This document shows positions 35,059 through 44,280 of a stretch of 64,000 nucleotides of DNA, piece by piece. Source of the stretch: Tumebacillus flagellatus (lineage in GTDB: Bacteria; Bacillota; Bacilli; Tumebacillales; Tumebacillaceae); the NCBI RefSeq assembly GCF_000714935.1, contig NZ_JMIR01000020.1, positions 62,001-126,000 of the forward strand, written 5' to 3'. The stretch's first letter is position 1, and every line of letters begins with the position of its first letter. The notes beneath the pieces are model-generated. The model was not told the origin of the DNA and ran no database searches. It worked only from the letters and a program-made list of their open reading frames with translations. The position numbers and the translations under genes were made by a program.

Positions 35059-36108
35059 TTACTGGGGAAGGACCCACGATTGAGCCACGGAGATCAGTTG
35101 TTTTTTTACCGCGGCCGGATCGGCGTCTTGATTGGCGTAGGCGGTCGACAGCGTGTACGCGAGGCACATGTCGTTGCCGCTGTCGGGGCCGAGCAGCACG
35201 AGCCAGTATTCATGCGTCACCGTGTCATCGTTCGAAGCCGCCGGCATCGTGCGCTCCACGTCGAGCAACGTCGCTTGGCCCGCCGGAAGTTTGATTTCTT
35301 CCCGGCTTTTGACGATGGCGTGATTTCCGACGACGCCGTTCACATCGTTGACCCCGTCCGACTTGACGACGTTCAACGTTTCCAGGCGCAGGTTGACTTT
35401 GTCCGACAGTTTTTCATAGGACGGGGAGCTGATTTTCTTGCCGGTCGGCAACGTGAGTTCCGTCGTCCACTTCACTTGTTGCGGCGTGTCGGGGGATGCC
35501 GGAGCTTCGCCGATGGTAGAGACCAGCCAGCGGTTGTCGTAGCGATGGACGGTCAGAACGACGCTCGCCTGCCCCGCCGGGCCGGTCGATGTCGCGTAGT
35601 TCATCACGACGCGGTAGGTATAGGTGTTGTCATCCACTTGCTGTTCGTCGGTCAGTTCATACCCGTCCACCCACGGCGAGGACACGCCGGTCACCCAGTT
35701 ACCGCCCGGCCCGAAGTTGGTGCCGTTCTTCTCGCGCAGTTCCGGCGACCAGACTGCGAATTGCTCCGCGCCGTTGCGATGTTGAACGCCCTCCGCCCAC
35801 GTCTTGGCAGCCTGTTTCGGCGTGGTCGGAGCCAGCGCGTCCTCTAACAGCTGCACTTGAAGTTGGAGGAGCTTGGCGTTCGTGTTGTCGACGATCACTT
35901 GTTGCTGTTCGCCGTCCCATTTCACGTCTGCGCCCAAGCTTTCCGCGATCGCGCGAATCGGTGCGTAGGTGACATCGCCCTTCATCTCCAACGGTTGGTC
36001 GATCGTCTTGCCGTTGACGATCAGTTTCAGCGGGGTTGCCGCAAACGCGGTGGTGGCCAGCACGCATAGCAGAACTCCGGACATCAAGAAAGCGGTACGT
36101 TTTTTCAT
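35059..36108 (-). CDS. Secreted protein with copper amine oxidase N-terminal-like domain
   Basis: 349 aa from ATG 36108 (MKKRTAF). A cleavable signal peptide ends near TTAFAA. Residues ~27-80 form the repeat called copper amine oxidase N-terminal domain (LIVNGKTIDQP, TYAPIRAIAESLGADVKWD), which is a wall/stalk-type domain and not an enzyme. The rest (~95-349) resembles an NTF2-like or DUF4829-type domain (TYRVVMNYATSTGP, VVLTVHRYDNRWLVS) followed by an unassigned C-terminal part. Exported; function unknown. Confidence 0.8.
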   Translation of the reverse strand: MKKRTAFLMSGVLLCVLATTAFAATPLKLIVNGKTIDQPLEMKGDVTYAPIRAIAESLGADVKWDGEQQQVIVDNTNAKLLQLQVQLLEDALAPTTPKQAAKTWAEGVQHRNGAEQFAVWSPELREKNGTNFGPGGNWVTGVSSPWVDGYELTDEQQVDDNTYTYRVVMNYATSTGPAGQASVVLTVHRYDNRWLVSTIGEAPASPDTPQQVKWTTELTLPTGKKISSPSYEKLSDKVNLRLETLNVVKSDGVNDVNGVVGNHAIVKSREEIKLPAGQATLLDVERTMPAASNDDTVTHEYWLVLLGPDSGNDMCLAYTLSTAYANQDADPAAVKKQLISVAQSWVLPQ

Positions 36109-36203
36109 GGAATAAGTTCTCCCTTCGGTTGTTAACTGCTTGTTATTCAATTAGACGCAAGACGAGATTGCTAGGTTTCACGATTTCAAACTATTTTTGC
36201 AAG

Positions 36204-36231
36204 AAAAAAACCCGCGCAATCGGCGGGTTTT
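36204..36231 (-). terminator. Terminator after the GGDEF-EAL gene
   Basis: Stem AAACCCGC / GCGGGTTT with a run of seven T's on the minus strand. Confidence 0.75.
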
Positions 36232-36254
36232 GTCTGATGCAGCAGAGGATGGTG

Positions 36255-38810
36255 CTACGCGCTCTGGTAGTAGAGCGACTTCTTCTCATAGAGCAGTTGC
36301 GCCACTTCATGCGCCGGAACCGGACGGGAGAACAGGAAGCCCTGCATCTCGTTGCAATGTTGGTTGCGCAGGAATTCGAGTTGCGCTTCGCTCTCAACCC
36401 CTTCGGCAACGACGGTGAGCTTCAAATTGTGCGCCATCGCGATAATCGCGGTGACAATCGCCGCATCGTCCGAATCGCCGGGGATGTCGCCGACGAAAGA
36501 GCGGTCGATTTTCAGCGTGTCGATCGGGAACTTCTTGAGGTAGTTCAGCGACGAATAGCCCGTCCCGAAATCGTCGATGGAAAGTTGGACGCCGAGGTTT
36601 TTCAGCGCGTGCAGCTTGTCGATGGCGTGGTTGGCGTTTTTCATCGCCAACGTCTCCGTGATCTCCAAGTGCAGGTACTGCGGGTCCAGACCCGTCTCTT
36701 CCAGAATCTCCGCCACCGTGTCGACCAAGTTCGGCTGTTCAAACTGGCGGGCGGAGAGGTTGACGGCGACCTTGATCGGCGGGAACCCGGCCTCTTGCCA
36801 CGCTTTGTTCTGGATGCATGCGGTGCGCAAGACCCACTCGCCGAGCGGCACGATCAACCCGACGCTCTCCGCCACCGGAATGAATTGTCCCGGCGGCACC
36901 AGTCCGCGTTCGGGGTGCTGCCAGCGAATCAACGCTTCCGTGCCGATGATGTGTCCGGTTTCGATGTCCACTTGCGGCTGGTAGAACAGCACGAATTCTT
37001 CATGATCGAGCGCGTGGCGCAGCGCCTTCTCGATTTCGAGCTGTTCGAGGATCATCTGGTTCATCTCCGGCGTGTAGAACTGGAAGTTGTCTCGTCCGCC
37101 CTCTTTCGCCGAGTACATCGCCGTGTCGGCGTTGCGCAGCAGCGTTTCGGCGTCGGTGCCGTCTTGCGGGTAGACGGAAATCCCGATCGACGCGGTGACG
37201 AGGAATTCGCGGCCCTCGAACAGCAGCGGGGTTTCAAACAGCTTCAACGCCTGCTGGGCGAGTTTGGCCGCATCCTCGGGGGATTCCAAGTCGGGCAGCA
37301 ACATCGCGAACTCGTCGCCGCCCATGCGGGCGAGCAAGTGGTTTTCCGAGAGGGATTCCAGCAAGCGGCGGGACACTTCGCGCAGCAAGCGGTCGCCGGT
37401 GGCATGTCCCATCGAATCGTTGACGTTCTTGAAGCGGTCGAGGTCCAAGAACATCACGCCCACTTTGCTTTCGGTGATCTGCGCCATGTTCAGGGCTTGT
37501 CCCAGCACATCGGTGAAGTGCTTGCGGTTCGGCAAGTTCGTCAAGTCGTCATGATACGCCATGTGTGTGATCTGACGCTGCGAACGGTCTTCCACTTCCG
37601 AAATCAGATTGCGCATCTTGACCGTCATCACGTTGATGTGCTCGGCAAGCCACCCCAGTTCGTTGTTCTCGTGGATTTCCAATTGCCCGCTGAGGTCGCC
37701 CTCGGAGACGCTCTGCATGAACGCCTGCATCTCGTTGAGCGGCTTGAGGCGGCGTTGGGCGATGAAGCGCACCATGAAGTAGATGGCGAAGAACGACACT
37801 ACAAACGAGAGCAACAGCACGAAGAGAAAGCGCAGTTCCAACGCTTGCTGCTTGTCCGTGTTGGTGACGATCACAATCGCGCGCGAATCGGAGAGCGGAA
37901 TGTAGAACTTCTGGAGTGCCCGGCCGTCCTTGGTGAAGTCCACGCGCTTCTCTTTGTTGTCCTTGAGCAATTCGCTGAGCATCTTGTGGTCTTCCGAAAG
38001 CTCCAGCGAGTTGCGTCCGTAGAGAATCGGCAGGTCGGTGTCAGGAGACGTGACCAGGTTGTCTTCGCCCTTGAGATACGCCGGGACGTTGATGACGCCG
38101 ATCTCCTCAATCGAGGAGTTCTGTTTCGTGATCCGGTCGATCATCTGTGTCGGACCGGTTTGGAATTCCAAATAGAGAATGTCTTGGTCCATCACATACG
38201 GGTTGATCATAAACGGCGTAGATCCGTCATCGTAGTACGCGTACTTGTAATAATGGTGATTCCACTCGGCTTTCGAGATCGGACCGGCCCAATAGTGCTC
38301 GTCCGAATAGCCCATGTTCACATCGACTTTCTGGCCGGCCATCAATTGATTAAACGCAGTGTACCATTCGCCCCAATCCTTGGTGTTCAGCCCGATTTCG
38401 CTGACGTCGGACGATTGGACGATCTTGATGTCCGCGCCCTCCTTCACAAACAGCGAAATCCCGTTCAGCCCCCACTCATCCCGCAAGCGGAGCAGATCGT
38501 TGCGGGTGATCTGCTGCAAGGTCTTGCCTTGCAGTTCCTTGGATATCGCCTTTGAAGCGGTGAGCAATTGCATGTCGATCAAGTGCTCGGTGATCTTCGT
38601 GGATGCGTTGGTCGATTCCATCGCGTTCGTGATGACTTCTTTCGTCGACTGCACATCGGCGTTCAACTGCTCCTCCATGCCGACCTTAAAATACAACAAC
38701 GTGATCACAGTCGTCAGGACTCCGACGATGCTTAACGCAATCGCAATTCTCTTCAAGATCTGCGAGGTGAGCATTCGACGCTTGTTTGGCAGGACTGCAG
38801 TACCTTTCAT
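36255..38810 (-). CDS. Membrane sensor with GGDEF and EAL domains (c-di-GMP turnover)
   Basis: 851 aa. TM1 at ~19-41, a ~280-residue extracellular sensor (CHASE/cache-like), TM2 at ~325-348, HAMP, a GGDEF domain with intact MGGDEFA, and an EAL domain with EALIRWQHP, DDFGTGYSSL and ETLAMKN. Both catalytic signatures look intact; the inhibitory RxxD site is not visible before GGDEF. It may synthesise or degrade cyclic di-GMP in response to an external signal. GGGGGAG precedes the ATG. Monocistronic. Confidence 0.92.
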   Translation of the reverse strand: MKGTAVLPNKRRMLTSQILKRIAIALSIVGVLTTVITLLYFKVGMEEQLNADVQSTKEVITNAMESTNASTKITEHLIDMQLLTASKAISKELQGKTLQQITRNDLLRLRDEWGLNGISLFVKEGADIKIVQSSDVSEIGLNTKDWGEWYTAFNQLMAGQKVDVNMGYSDEHYWAGPISKAEWNHHYYKYAYYDDGSTPFMINPYVMDQDILYLEFQTGPTQMIDRITKQNSSIEEIGVINVPAYLKGEDNLVTSPDTDLPILYGRNSLELSEDHKMLSELLKDNKEKRVDFTKDGRALQKFYIPLSDSRAIVIVTNTDKQQALELRFLFVLLLSFVVSFFAIYFMVRFIAQRRLKPLNEMQAFMQSVSEGDLSGQLEIHENNELGWLAEHINVMTVKMRNLISEVEDRSQRQITHMAYHDDLTNLPNRKHFTDVLGQALNMAQITESKVGVMFLDLDRFKNVNDSMGHATGDRLLREVSRRLLESLSENHLLARMGGDEFAMLLPDLESPEDAAKLAQQALKLFETPLLFEGREFLVTASIGISVYPQDGTDAETLLRNADTAMYSAKEGGRDNFQFYTPEMNQMILEQLEIEKALRHALDHEEFVLFYQPQVDIETGHIIGTEALIRWQHPERGLVPPGQFIPVAESVGLIVPLGEWVLRTACIQNKAWQEAGFPPIKVAVNLSARQFEQPNLVDTVAEILEETGLDPQYLHLEITETLAMKNANHAIDKLHALKNLGVQLSIDDFGTGYSSLNYLKKFPIDTLKIDRSFVGDIPGDSDDAAIVTAIIAMAHNLKLTVVAEGVESEAQLEFLRNQHCNEMQGFLFSRPVPAHEVAQLLYEKKSLYYQSA

Positions 38811-38914
38811 CTCCCGGCTCCCCCATTTCTTGACGCTTCTCTCTATTTAGCCTAAATTAATATTTTTCTTTAATTTTACCATCACTCGCGTTTGCATTCA
38901 ATATATCTTACGCA

Positions 38915-38951
38915 CAAAAAAAGTCACCAAGGGAAAAATCTTCTTGGTGAC
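38915..38951 (-). terminator. Terminator after the 3-hydroxybutyrate dehydrogenase gene
   Basis: A 9-bp perfect stem (GTCACCAAG / CTTGGTGAC) followed by seven T's on the minus strand. Confidence 0.85.
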
Positions 38952-38968
38952 GAATGAGCCGTTCTGTA

Positions 38969-39754
38969 TTATTGAGCGGTATATCCGCCGTCGATGACCA
39001 CCGCTTGCCCGGTGATCGAGCGGCCCTTCTCGCTGGCGAGAAACACGGCGTATTCGGCGATCTCTTCCGTGTCGAGCAAGCGGCGCTGCGGAACCAGCGG
39101 GTAGATGACTTCCTCCAAGACGTTCTCCAGTTCCACGCCGCGCGTGCGGGCGAGATCTTGCAACTGGTTGCGCACCAGCGGCGTGTCCACATAACCGGGG
39201 CAGAGCGCGTTGACGGTGATGCCCAGCGGCGCGCCTTCAAGCGCGGCGACTTTGGTCAGGCCGATCACGCCGTGCTTGGCGCTGTTGTAGGCGGCCTTGC
39301 CCGCGAACCCGACCAGGCCGTTGATCGAAGCCATGTTCAGCACACGGCCGTAGCCTTGGGCCTTCATGATCGGCCATGCGTGCTTCACGCCATAGAACGG
39401 GGCGGTCAACATGAGTTTGATCAACAGCTCGAACTTCGCAGACGGGAATTCTTCAATCGGTGAGACATGCTGCATCCCCGCGTTGTTGACAAGGATGTCG
39501 AGACGGCCGAATTCGGCTGCGGTGCGCTCGATCGCCGCTTGCACTTGCCCTTCGTCGGTCACGTCGCACGCGAGGGCGAGCGCTTCAAATCCCGCGTCGC
39601 GCAATTCGGCGACCGCCGCTTCCGCCGCGTCGAGACGCAGGTCGGCGATGGCGACTTTGGCTCCCTCTTCCGCAAATTTGCGGGCGATGGCAAATCCGAT
39701 GCCGCTGGCCGCACCGGTGATCAAAGCAGAACGAGTGGCAAGTTGTTGGGTCAT
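38969..39754 (-). CDS. 3-hydroxybutyrate dehydrogenase (SDR family)
   Basis: 261 aa. NAD-binding TGAASGIG, NNAG, catalytic Ser region MASINGLVG and YNSAKHG. The segments CPGYVDTPLVRNQ and the ending GQAVVIDGGYTAQ fit the D-3-hydroxybutyrate dehydrogenase subgroup. Oxidises (R)-3-hydroxybutyrate to acetoacetate with NAD+. It follows the gene for a secreted PHB-depolymerase-type esterase, so depolymerisation outside and oxidation inside may be linked. Confidence 0.88.
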   Translation of the reverse strand: MTQQLATRSALITGAASGIGFAIARKFAEEGAKVAIADLRLDAAEAAVAELRDAGFEALALACDVTDEGQVQAAIERTAAEFGRLDILVNNAGMQHVSPIEEFPSAKFELLIKLMLTAPFYGVKHAWPIMKAQGYGRVLNMASINGLVGFAGKAAYNSAKHGVIGLTKVAALEGAPLGITVNALCPGYVDTPLVRNQLQDLARTRGVELENVLEEVIYPLVPQRRLLDTEEIAEYAVFLASEKGRSITGQAVVIDGGYTAQ

Positions 39755-39843
39755 GGATGATTCCTCCTATAAGTGGTTTCCAAACAACAGAACGGACAAG
39801 ACCGGGGGATGCCCGGCCGTGTCCGAATCTGGTTGTTTCTCGC

Positions 39844-40845
39844 TTAGTGGGTGGTGAAGAAGTCCCACATGATCCGGGTTGCATCCGGACCTGCCGGGTC
39901 GGTGTAGCTGCCTGCGCTGCTGCCGCCGGACCACGCGTGGGTCATGCCGGTTACTTTGTAGTATTGCATCAACTCGGCACCGCTTTTGTCTTTGTAGACA
40001 TACTTGGTGTAACTGCGGCCGCCGGTAACCGTACCGGTGGTCGTGACATCCGCCGTCGCGTCAACCGAATCGTTGTCCAAGCCGTCGTCAATGTAATCGT
40101 TCGTTTGCGCCCATTGGCCGATCACTTGCGTCGCGTTGACCGGATAGACCGTGGTGTCGCTGGTGCCGTGGAAGACAATCACCGGCATGCGGTGTTTGCG
40201 CGAACCCATTTCGTAGTACGCATCATACCCGGTGTAGTACGGGTCCGGGCCGCCGTACGTCATCGCGCTGATGCCGCCTAACGCCGTATCCGCCGCGTTG
40301 TACTCCACGCCCGCCGAGATGCCGATGGCGTGGAACACGTCCGGATACGTCGCCCCCAAGATGGAAACCATGCCGCCGCCTGCGGAGAGCCCCGCCGCGT
40401 AGACTTTGCTGCTGTTGATTTTGTAAGAAGCTTTGACGTTGTCGACCATGCCTTTGATGATGTCCGCTTCGCCCGCTGCGCCGCGGTGCTGGTTGTAGTC
40501 ATAGAACCAGTTCCAGCACATGTTGGTATTCGCCCAGTAGTTCATCTCCGGGTACAGCACGATGAAGCCCTTCTCTTCTGCAAGCGCATTCATGCGCGTC
40601 CCGGCAGCAAAATCGTCCGGGTTTTGCAGACAGCCGTGCACCATGACCATCAACGGCACGGTGGCGGCGCCGGTGTAGGTGCTCGGCACGTAGACTTTGT
40701 AGTAGAAGTTGCTTCCGTAGTAATACTCTGTGAAGGTCCCGGTTCCTGCGTACGATGCTTTCGGCGTCATCGAAACGAACGCCGAGAGAAACACGAGGAC
40801 CAGCGCAAGGATGCCCAGCTTGTGAAACACGTTTTGTCTCTTCAT
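39844..40845 (-). CDS. Secreted PHB depolymerase/feruloyl-esterase family hydrolase
   Basis: 333 aa from ATG 40845 (GGGAGGG upstream). A signal peptide ends near PKASYA. The esterase_phb fold shows oxyanion region VMVHGCLQNPDDFAAG, lipase box GLSAGGGM with the nucleophile Ser, Asp in FHGTSDTTVYP and His in VTGMTHAWSGG. Secreted; cleaves polyhydroxybutyrate or related esters. No C-terminal substrate-binding domain, so soluble or short oligomers are plausible substrates too. Confidence 0.87.
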   Translation of the reverse strand: MKRQNVFHKLGILALVLVFLSAFVSMTPKASYAGTGTFTEYYYGSNFYYKVYVPSTYTGAATVPLMVMVHGCLQNPDDFAAGTRMNALAEEKGFIVLYPEMNYWANTNMCWNWFYDYNQHRGAAGEADIIKGMVDNVKASYKINSSKVYAAGLSAGGGMVSILGATYPDVFHAIGISAGVEYNAADTALGGISAMTYGGPDPYYTGYDAYYEMGSRKHRMPVIVFHGTSDTTVYPVNATQVIGQWAQTNDYIDDGLDNDSVDATADVTTTGTVTGGRSYTKYVYKDKSGAELMQYYKVTGMTHAWSGGSSAGSYTDPAGPDATRIMWDFFTTH

Positions 40846-40928
40846 CAAAATCCCTCCCTCTGTTTTTATCAGATTTTAATGAACTTTCAAACTCACTCTA
40901 CCAAACGGTTGTTACAAGACAGTTACAC

Positions 40929-40953
40929 AAAAAAAAGGGGGGCTCAAACCCCC
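40929..40953 (-). terminator. Terminator of the liv operon/hydrolase
   Basis: A stem of five G-C pairs with eight T's on the minus strand; the hydrolase stop codon lies in its loop. Confidence 0.7.
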
Positions 40954-41720
40954 ACTTTTTCCTGCACCCAAGCCTTGAGGTCCGCCAGCAAGCGTTCCGG
41001 CGCTTCAATGTTCGGTGAATGGCCGATGCCTTCGTAGAACAGAATCTCGCTGCCCGGAATGCTGTCCTTCGTGCGCTGCGTCATCTCAAGCGTGATCAGC
41101 GAATCCTGCGTGCCGAACACGATCAGCGTCGGCACGTTGGTGTTAGCCAAGAGCGGACGGTAATCGGTCTCGCCAAGCGACGTATAATTCGGAACGCACG
41201 TGGGACCTGCGATCATCGCGTCGTCGACCAGCGTTTCGAAGAACTCGCCGCTCGCCTTCGTGGGAATCACCGCCGCCAGCGACATCTTCATGAGGTTGCG
41301 GTCTTGGATCATCATCTCGATGAGCGGTTTGCGCTCTTCCGGCGTGACCAAGCCTTCTGCCGGAGCGGAGTTGATCAGCACCATCCCCTCCAACAACTCA
41401 GGCGCGGTGACCGCCAACTGCATCGAGACTGCGCCGCCCAGAGAGTGTCCGACGACGGTGACTCTTTTCAAGCCGAGTTGTTCGAGCAGCCCTTGCACGT
41501 CGGCCGCGTACTGCGCAACGGAGTTGCCGCCCGCCGGTTCGCTTTGGCCGCAGCCGCGCAAGTCGAGGCGCACGACGGTGAATTGTTCCGCGAGCGGTGC
41601 GAACAGATCGTCCCACCAGCGCGAAGAAGCGACGTTGCCGTGGATCAGGACCAGCGCGTGTTCCCCGCTGCCCGCTTGTTCATAGTACAGATTCGCGCCG
41701 TTTACTGTCAGATGCGGCAT
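40944..41720 (-). CDS. Alpha/beta hydrolase
   Basis: 258 aa. HGNVASSRWWDD oxyanion region, nucleophile elbow GHSLGGAV, Asp in FGTQDSLIT and His in GIGHSPNIEAPE. No signal peptide. Its start lies 41 nt inside the end of the livM-like gene, so it is translated with the branched-chain amino acid type importer. Substrate unknown; it might release an imported acyl compound. Confidence 0.87.
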   Translation of the reverse strand: MPHLTVNGANLYYEQAGSGEHALVLIHGNVASSRWWDDLFAPLAEQFTVVRLDLRGCGQSEPAGGNSVAQYAADVQGLLEQLGLKRVTVVGHSLGGAVSMQLAVTAPELLEGMVLINSAPAEGLVTPEERKPLIEMMIQDRNLMKMSLAAVIPTKASGEFFETLVDDAMIAGPTCVPNYTSLGETDYRPLLANTNVPTLIVFGTQDSLITLEMTQRTKDSIPGSEILFYEGIGHSPNIEAPERLLADLKAWVQEKVGV

Positions 41721-42684
41721 GGCGAGATCCCCCTTTGTACCTCCATTTGTCGCGAATCGTCCCGAGAATCCCCTTGGGGAAGAACATGACGATCACGATG
41801 TACAAAATTCCGAAAAACAGCAACCAACGCTCCAAGAACGGATACTGCGTCGAGAGCGACGACAACCATTCATGCGCGAACGTGATGACGCCCGCCCCGA
41901 CAATCGGGCCGAACAGCGTGCCGACACCGCCGACGATCGTCATCAAGAGCGCGTCGATCGTGCGGTCCATCGCAAACACATTGGTGTTGACGTACTTTTG
42001 CAACACCGTCCACAGCCCGCCCGCCATCGCCGCGACGCAGCCGGAGATCATCAGCGAAGCCAGTTTGTAGCGCAGGACGTTATAGCCGAGCGACTCCACG
42101 CGTTGTTCATTCTCGCGGATCGCTTGCAAGGTCCGGCCGAACGGCGAGTTGACCACTCGGCGCAAGAACAAGTACATCACCGCCAAAAACGCGAGCGCAA
42201 TGAAGTAAAATTTCACACGGTCATTGAAAAATGTCGGCACGCGGACATACGCGATGCCGTCGCCGCCGCCGGTGAAGGAACTCCATTTTTCCGAGATGAT
42301 GAAGAACAGTTGGGCAAACGCCAAAGTGATCATCGAGAAATAGACGTCCTTGACCCGCAGCGACAAAAACCCGATGATCAGCGCGATCACAGCCGCTCCG
42401 ACCACAGCGATCAAAATCGCCGCCCAGATCAAGTTCGGCTGCTTGGTTTTGGAGAGCAAGATGCCGACGGAATAAGCGCCAAGACCGAAGAAGATCGTAT
42501 GACCGAACGAGACGATGCCGGTGTAGCCGAGCAGCAAGTCGTAACTCATCGAGTACACCGCCATCAAAAACACCGATATCAGCATCGTCAGCAGAAATTT
42601 CGAAGAAGAGACGAACGGGACCAAGCACAGCGCGACCAACACGAAGCCGAGCCAAAGGTTGTTATTGAAAAGTTTCGCTCTCAT
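41680..42684 (-). CDS. livM: Branched-chain amino acid type ABC permease, LivM family
   Basis: 334 aa from ATG 42684 (GGAGGTGA eight bases upstream). About nine membrane helices; family motif SLGYNVLRYKLASLMISG, with GYTGIVSFGHTIFFGLGAY at the N-terminal half. Last permease of the operon; its 3' end overlaps the hydrolase gene. Confidence 0.92.
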   Translation of the reverse strand: MRAKLFNNNLWLGFVLVALCLVPFVSSSKFLLTMLISVFLMAVYSMSYDLLLGYTGIVSFGHTIFFGLGAYSVGILLSKTKQPNLIWAAILIAVVGAAVIALIIGFLSLRVKDVYFSMITLAFAQLFFIISEKWSSFTGGGDGIAYVRVPTFFNDRVKFYFIALAFLAVMYLFLRRVVNSPFGRTLQAIRENEQRVESLGYNVLRYKLASLMISGCVAAMAGGLWTVLQKYVNTNVFAMDRTIDALLMTIVGGVGTLFGPIVGAGVITFAHEWLSSLSTQYPFLERWLLFFGILYIVIVMFFPKGILGTIRDKWRYKGGSRHAASDSKRRESVL

Positions 42685-42692
42685 GCCGCCGC

Positions 42693-43553
42693 TCACCTCC
42701 GCACGCCGAGGATGCCCTCAGGCTTCCAGATCAACACAATCGCCATCATGGCGACCGAAATGGCCATCGCCACGTCCGGCAGGTAGTACGCCATGAACGT
42801 CTGGACGATCCCGATCAAGAGCGAGCCGAGAGCCGCGCCCGGGAAGTTGCCGATTCCGCCGATGACGATGACAATAAACGCGTTCAGTTGGTTCGCCATG
42901 CCCAAGTCCGGGTTGAGCGAGCCGAACGACGGACCGGCGACCACGCCGCCAAACGCCGCAAGCCCCGCGCCGAACGCGAAGACCAGCGAGAAGACGCGGC
43001 GCACGTTGATGCCGAGCGCCTGCACCATCTCCGGGTCTTGCACACCCGCGCGGATGATGATGCCGTAGCGGGTGCGCGTCAAGAGCAAGTGCACCCCGAT
43101 CAACACCAGCAACCCGATGCCGATGGTGAAGATGCGGTAGATCGGAAACGGATCGGACAGGATGTCCACGACGCCGGTGAGCGCCGCCGGTTTGTCAAAG
43201 CCCAGCAAGTTCGGGCCCCAGACCATCTTGATCCCTTCGGTCAAGATGATCATCAACCCCAGCGTCAACAGAATTTGCGCCACATGGTTGCCGTAAAACG
43301 GCCTCACGAACAGCCGCTCCATGATCCAGCCGATCACGATGCCCGCCACGGTCCCGGCGAGGATGCCGAGCAGAAAACTTCCGGTGGCGTTGTACACCGC
43401 CAAGCCCACATACGCGCCCCAAGCGAAGACCGCTCCGTGGGCGAAGTTCAGGACGCCCATCAGCCCGAAGATCAACGACAGGCCGACGGCGATCAGGAAG
43501 ATCAAACTTCCCAACGCCACCCCGTTCAAAAGCAAATTTAAAGTCAGCGACAC
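42693..43553 (-). CDS. livH: Branched-chain amino acid type ABC permease, LivH family
   Basis: 286 aa, starts at GTG 43553 behind AAAGGGGG. Multiple membrane helices, GVLNFAHGAVFAWGAY and the EAA-like GINVRRVFSLVFAFGAGLA. Pairs with the LivM-type permease nine nt downstream. Confidence 0.92.
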   Translation of the reverse strand: MSLTLNLLLNGVALGSLIFLIAVGLSLIFGLMGVLNFAHGAVFAWGAYVGLAVYNATGSFLLGILAGTVAGIVIGWIMERLFVRPFYGNHVAQILLTLGLMIILTEGIKMVWGPNLLGFDKPAALTGVVDILSDPFPIYRIFTIGIGLLVLIGVHLLLTRTRYGIIIRAGVQDPEMVQALGINVRRVFSLVFAFGAGLAAFGGVVAGPSFGSLNPDLGMANQLNAFIVIVIGGIGNFPGAALGSLLIGIVQTFMAYYLPDVAMAISVAMMAIVLIWKPEGILGVRR

Positions 43554-43572
43554 GTGACTGACCCCCTTTCCC

Positions 43573-44280
43573 TTAGATGGCGATGCCCAAGTATTTTTTC
43601 TTCAGGTCTTCATCGCCGCGAATTTCCGCCATCGTGCCTTGGTAGACGGTGTGCCCGTCGTCGAGGATGTAAACATCGTCGCCGACACCGCTGGCCATGA
43701 GGAAGTTCTGCTCGACCAACACGATGGTGGTGCGTTTTTTCAATTCCATGATCGCTTCCATGACTTTCTCGACGACGATCGGGGCGAGGCCCTTGCTCGG
43801 CTCGTCGATCAGGAGCAGCTTGTTGTCGTTGACAAAAGCGCGCGCCATCGAGAGCATCTGCTTCTGTCCGCCGCTGAGGTTCCCGCCCTTGCGCTTCCAC
43901 GCGATCTTGAGGTCGGGGAACAGATCCAGCACAAACTCTTGACGCTCTTGCGTGGCGGCATCGAGCTTGCGGATGGCGATCTTCATGTTCTCTTCGACGG
44001 TGAGGTCTTTGAAAATGCCTTGGTCTTCCGGCACGTAGCCGATGCCAAGCCGTGCGATCGCGTGCGGCGGCAGGCCTTGGATCTCCTTGCCGTCATAGAC
44101 CACACGGCCCTCGCGCGGCGGTGTCAATCCCATGATCGAGCGCAGAGTCGTCGTCTTGCCCGCGCCGTTGCGCCCGAGAATGACGGTGACGCGACCCGGT
44201 TCGACGGCGAGGCTCACCCCTTGGAGGATGTGAAATTGGTCGATGTAGGTCTGCAAGCCCTCAACCCGTAACAGCGTCAT
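43573..44280 (-). CDS. livF: Branched-chain amino acid type ABC ATPase, LivF family
   Basis: 235 aa. Walker A GRNGAGKTT, signature LSGGQKQM, Walker B LLLIDEPSKGLAP, and the LivF ending KKKYLGI. Overlaps the livG-like gene by 20 nt. Confidence 0.93.
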   Translation of the reverse strand: MTLLRVEGLQTYIDQFHILQGVSLAVEPGRVTVILGRNGAGKTTTLRSIMGLTPPREGRVVYDGKEIQGLPPHAIARLGIGYVPEDQGIFKDLTVEENMKIAIRKLDAATQERQEFVLDLFPDLKIAWKRKGGNLSGGQKQMLSMARAFVNDNKLLLIDEPSKGLAPIVVEKVMEAIMELKKRTTIVLVEQNFLMASGVGDDVYILDDGHTVYQGTMAEIRGDEDLKKKYLGIAI

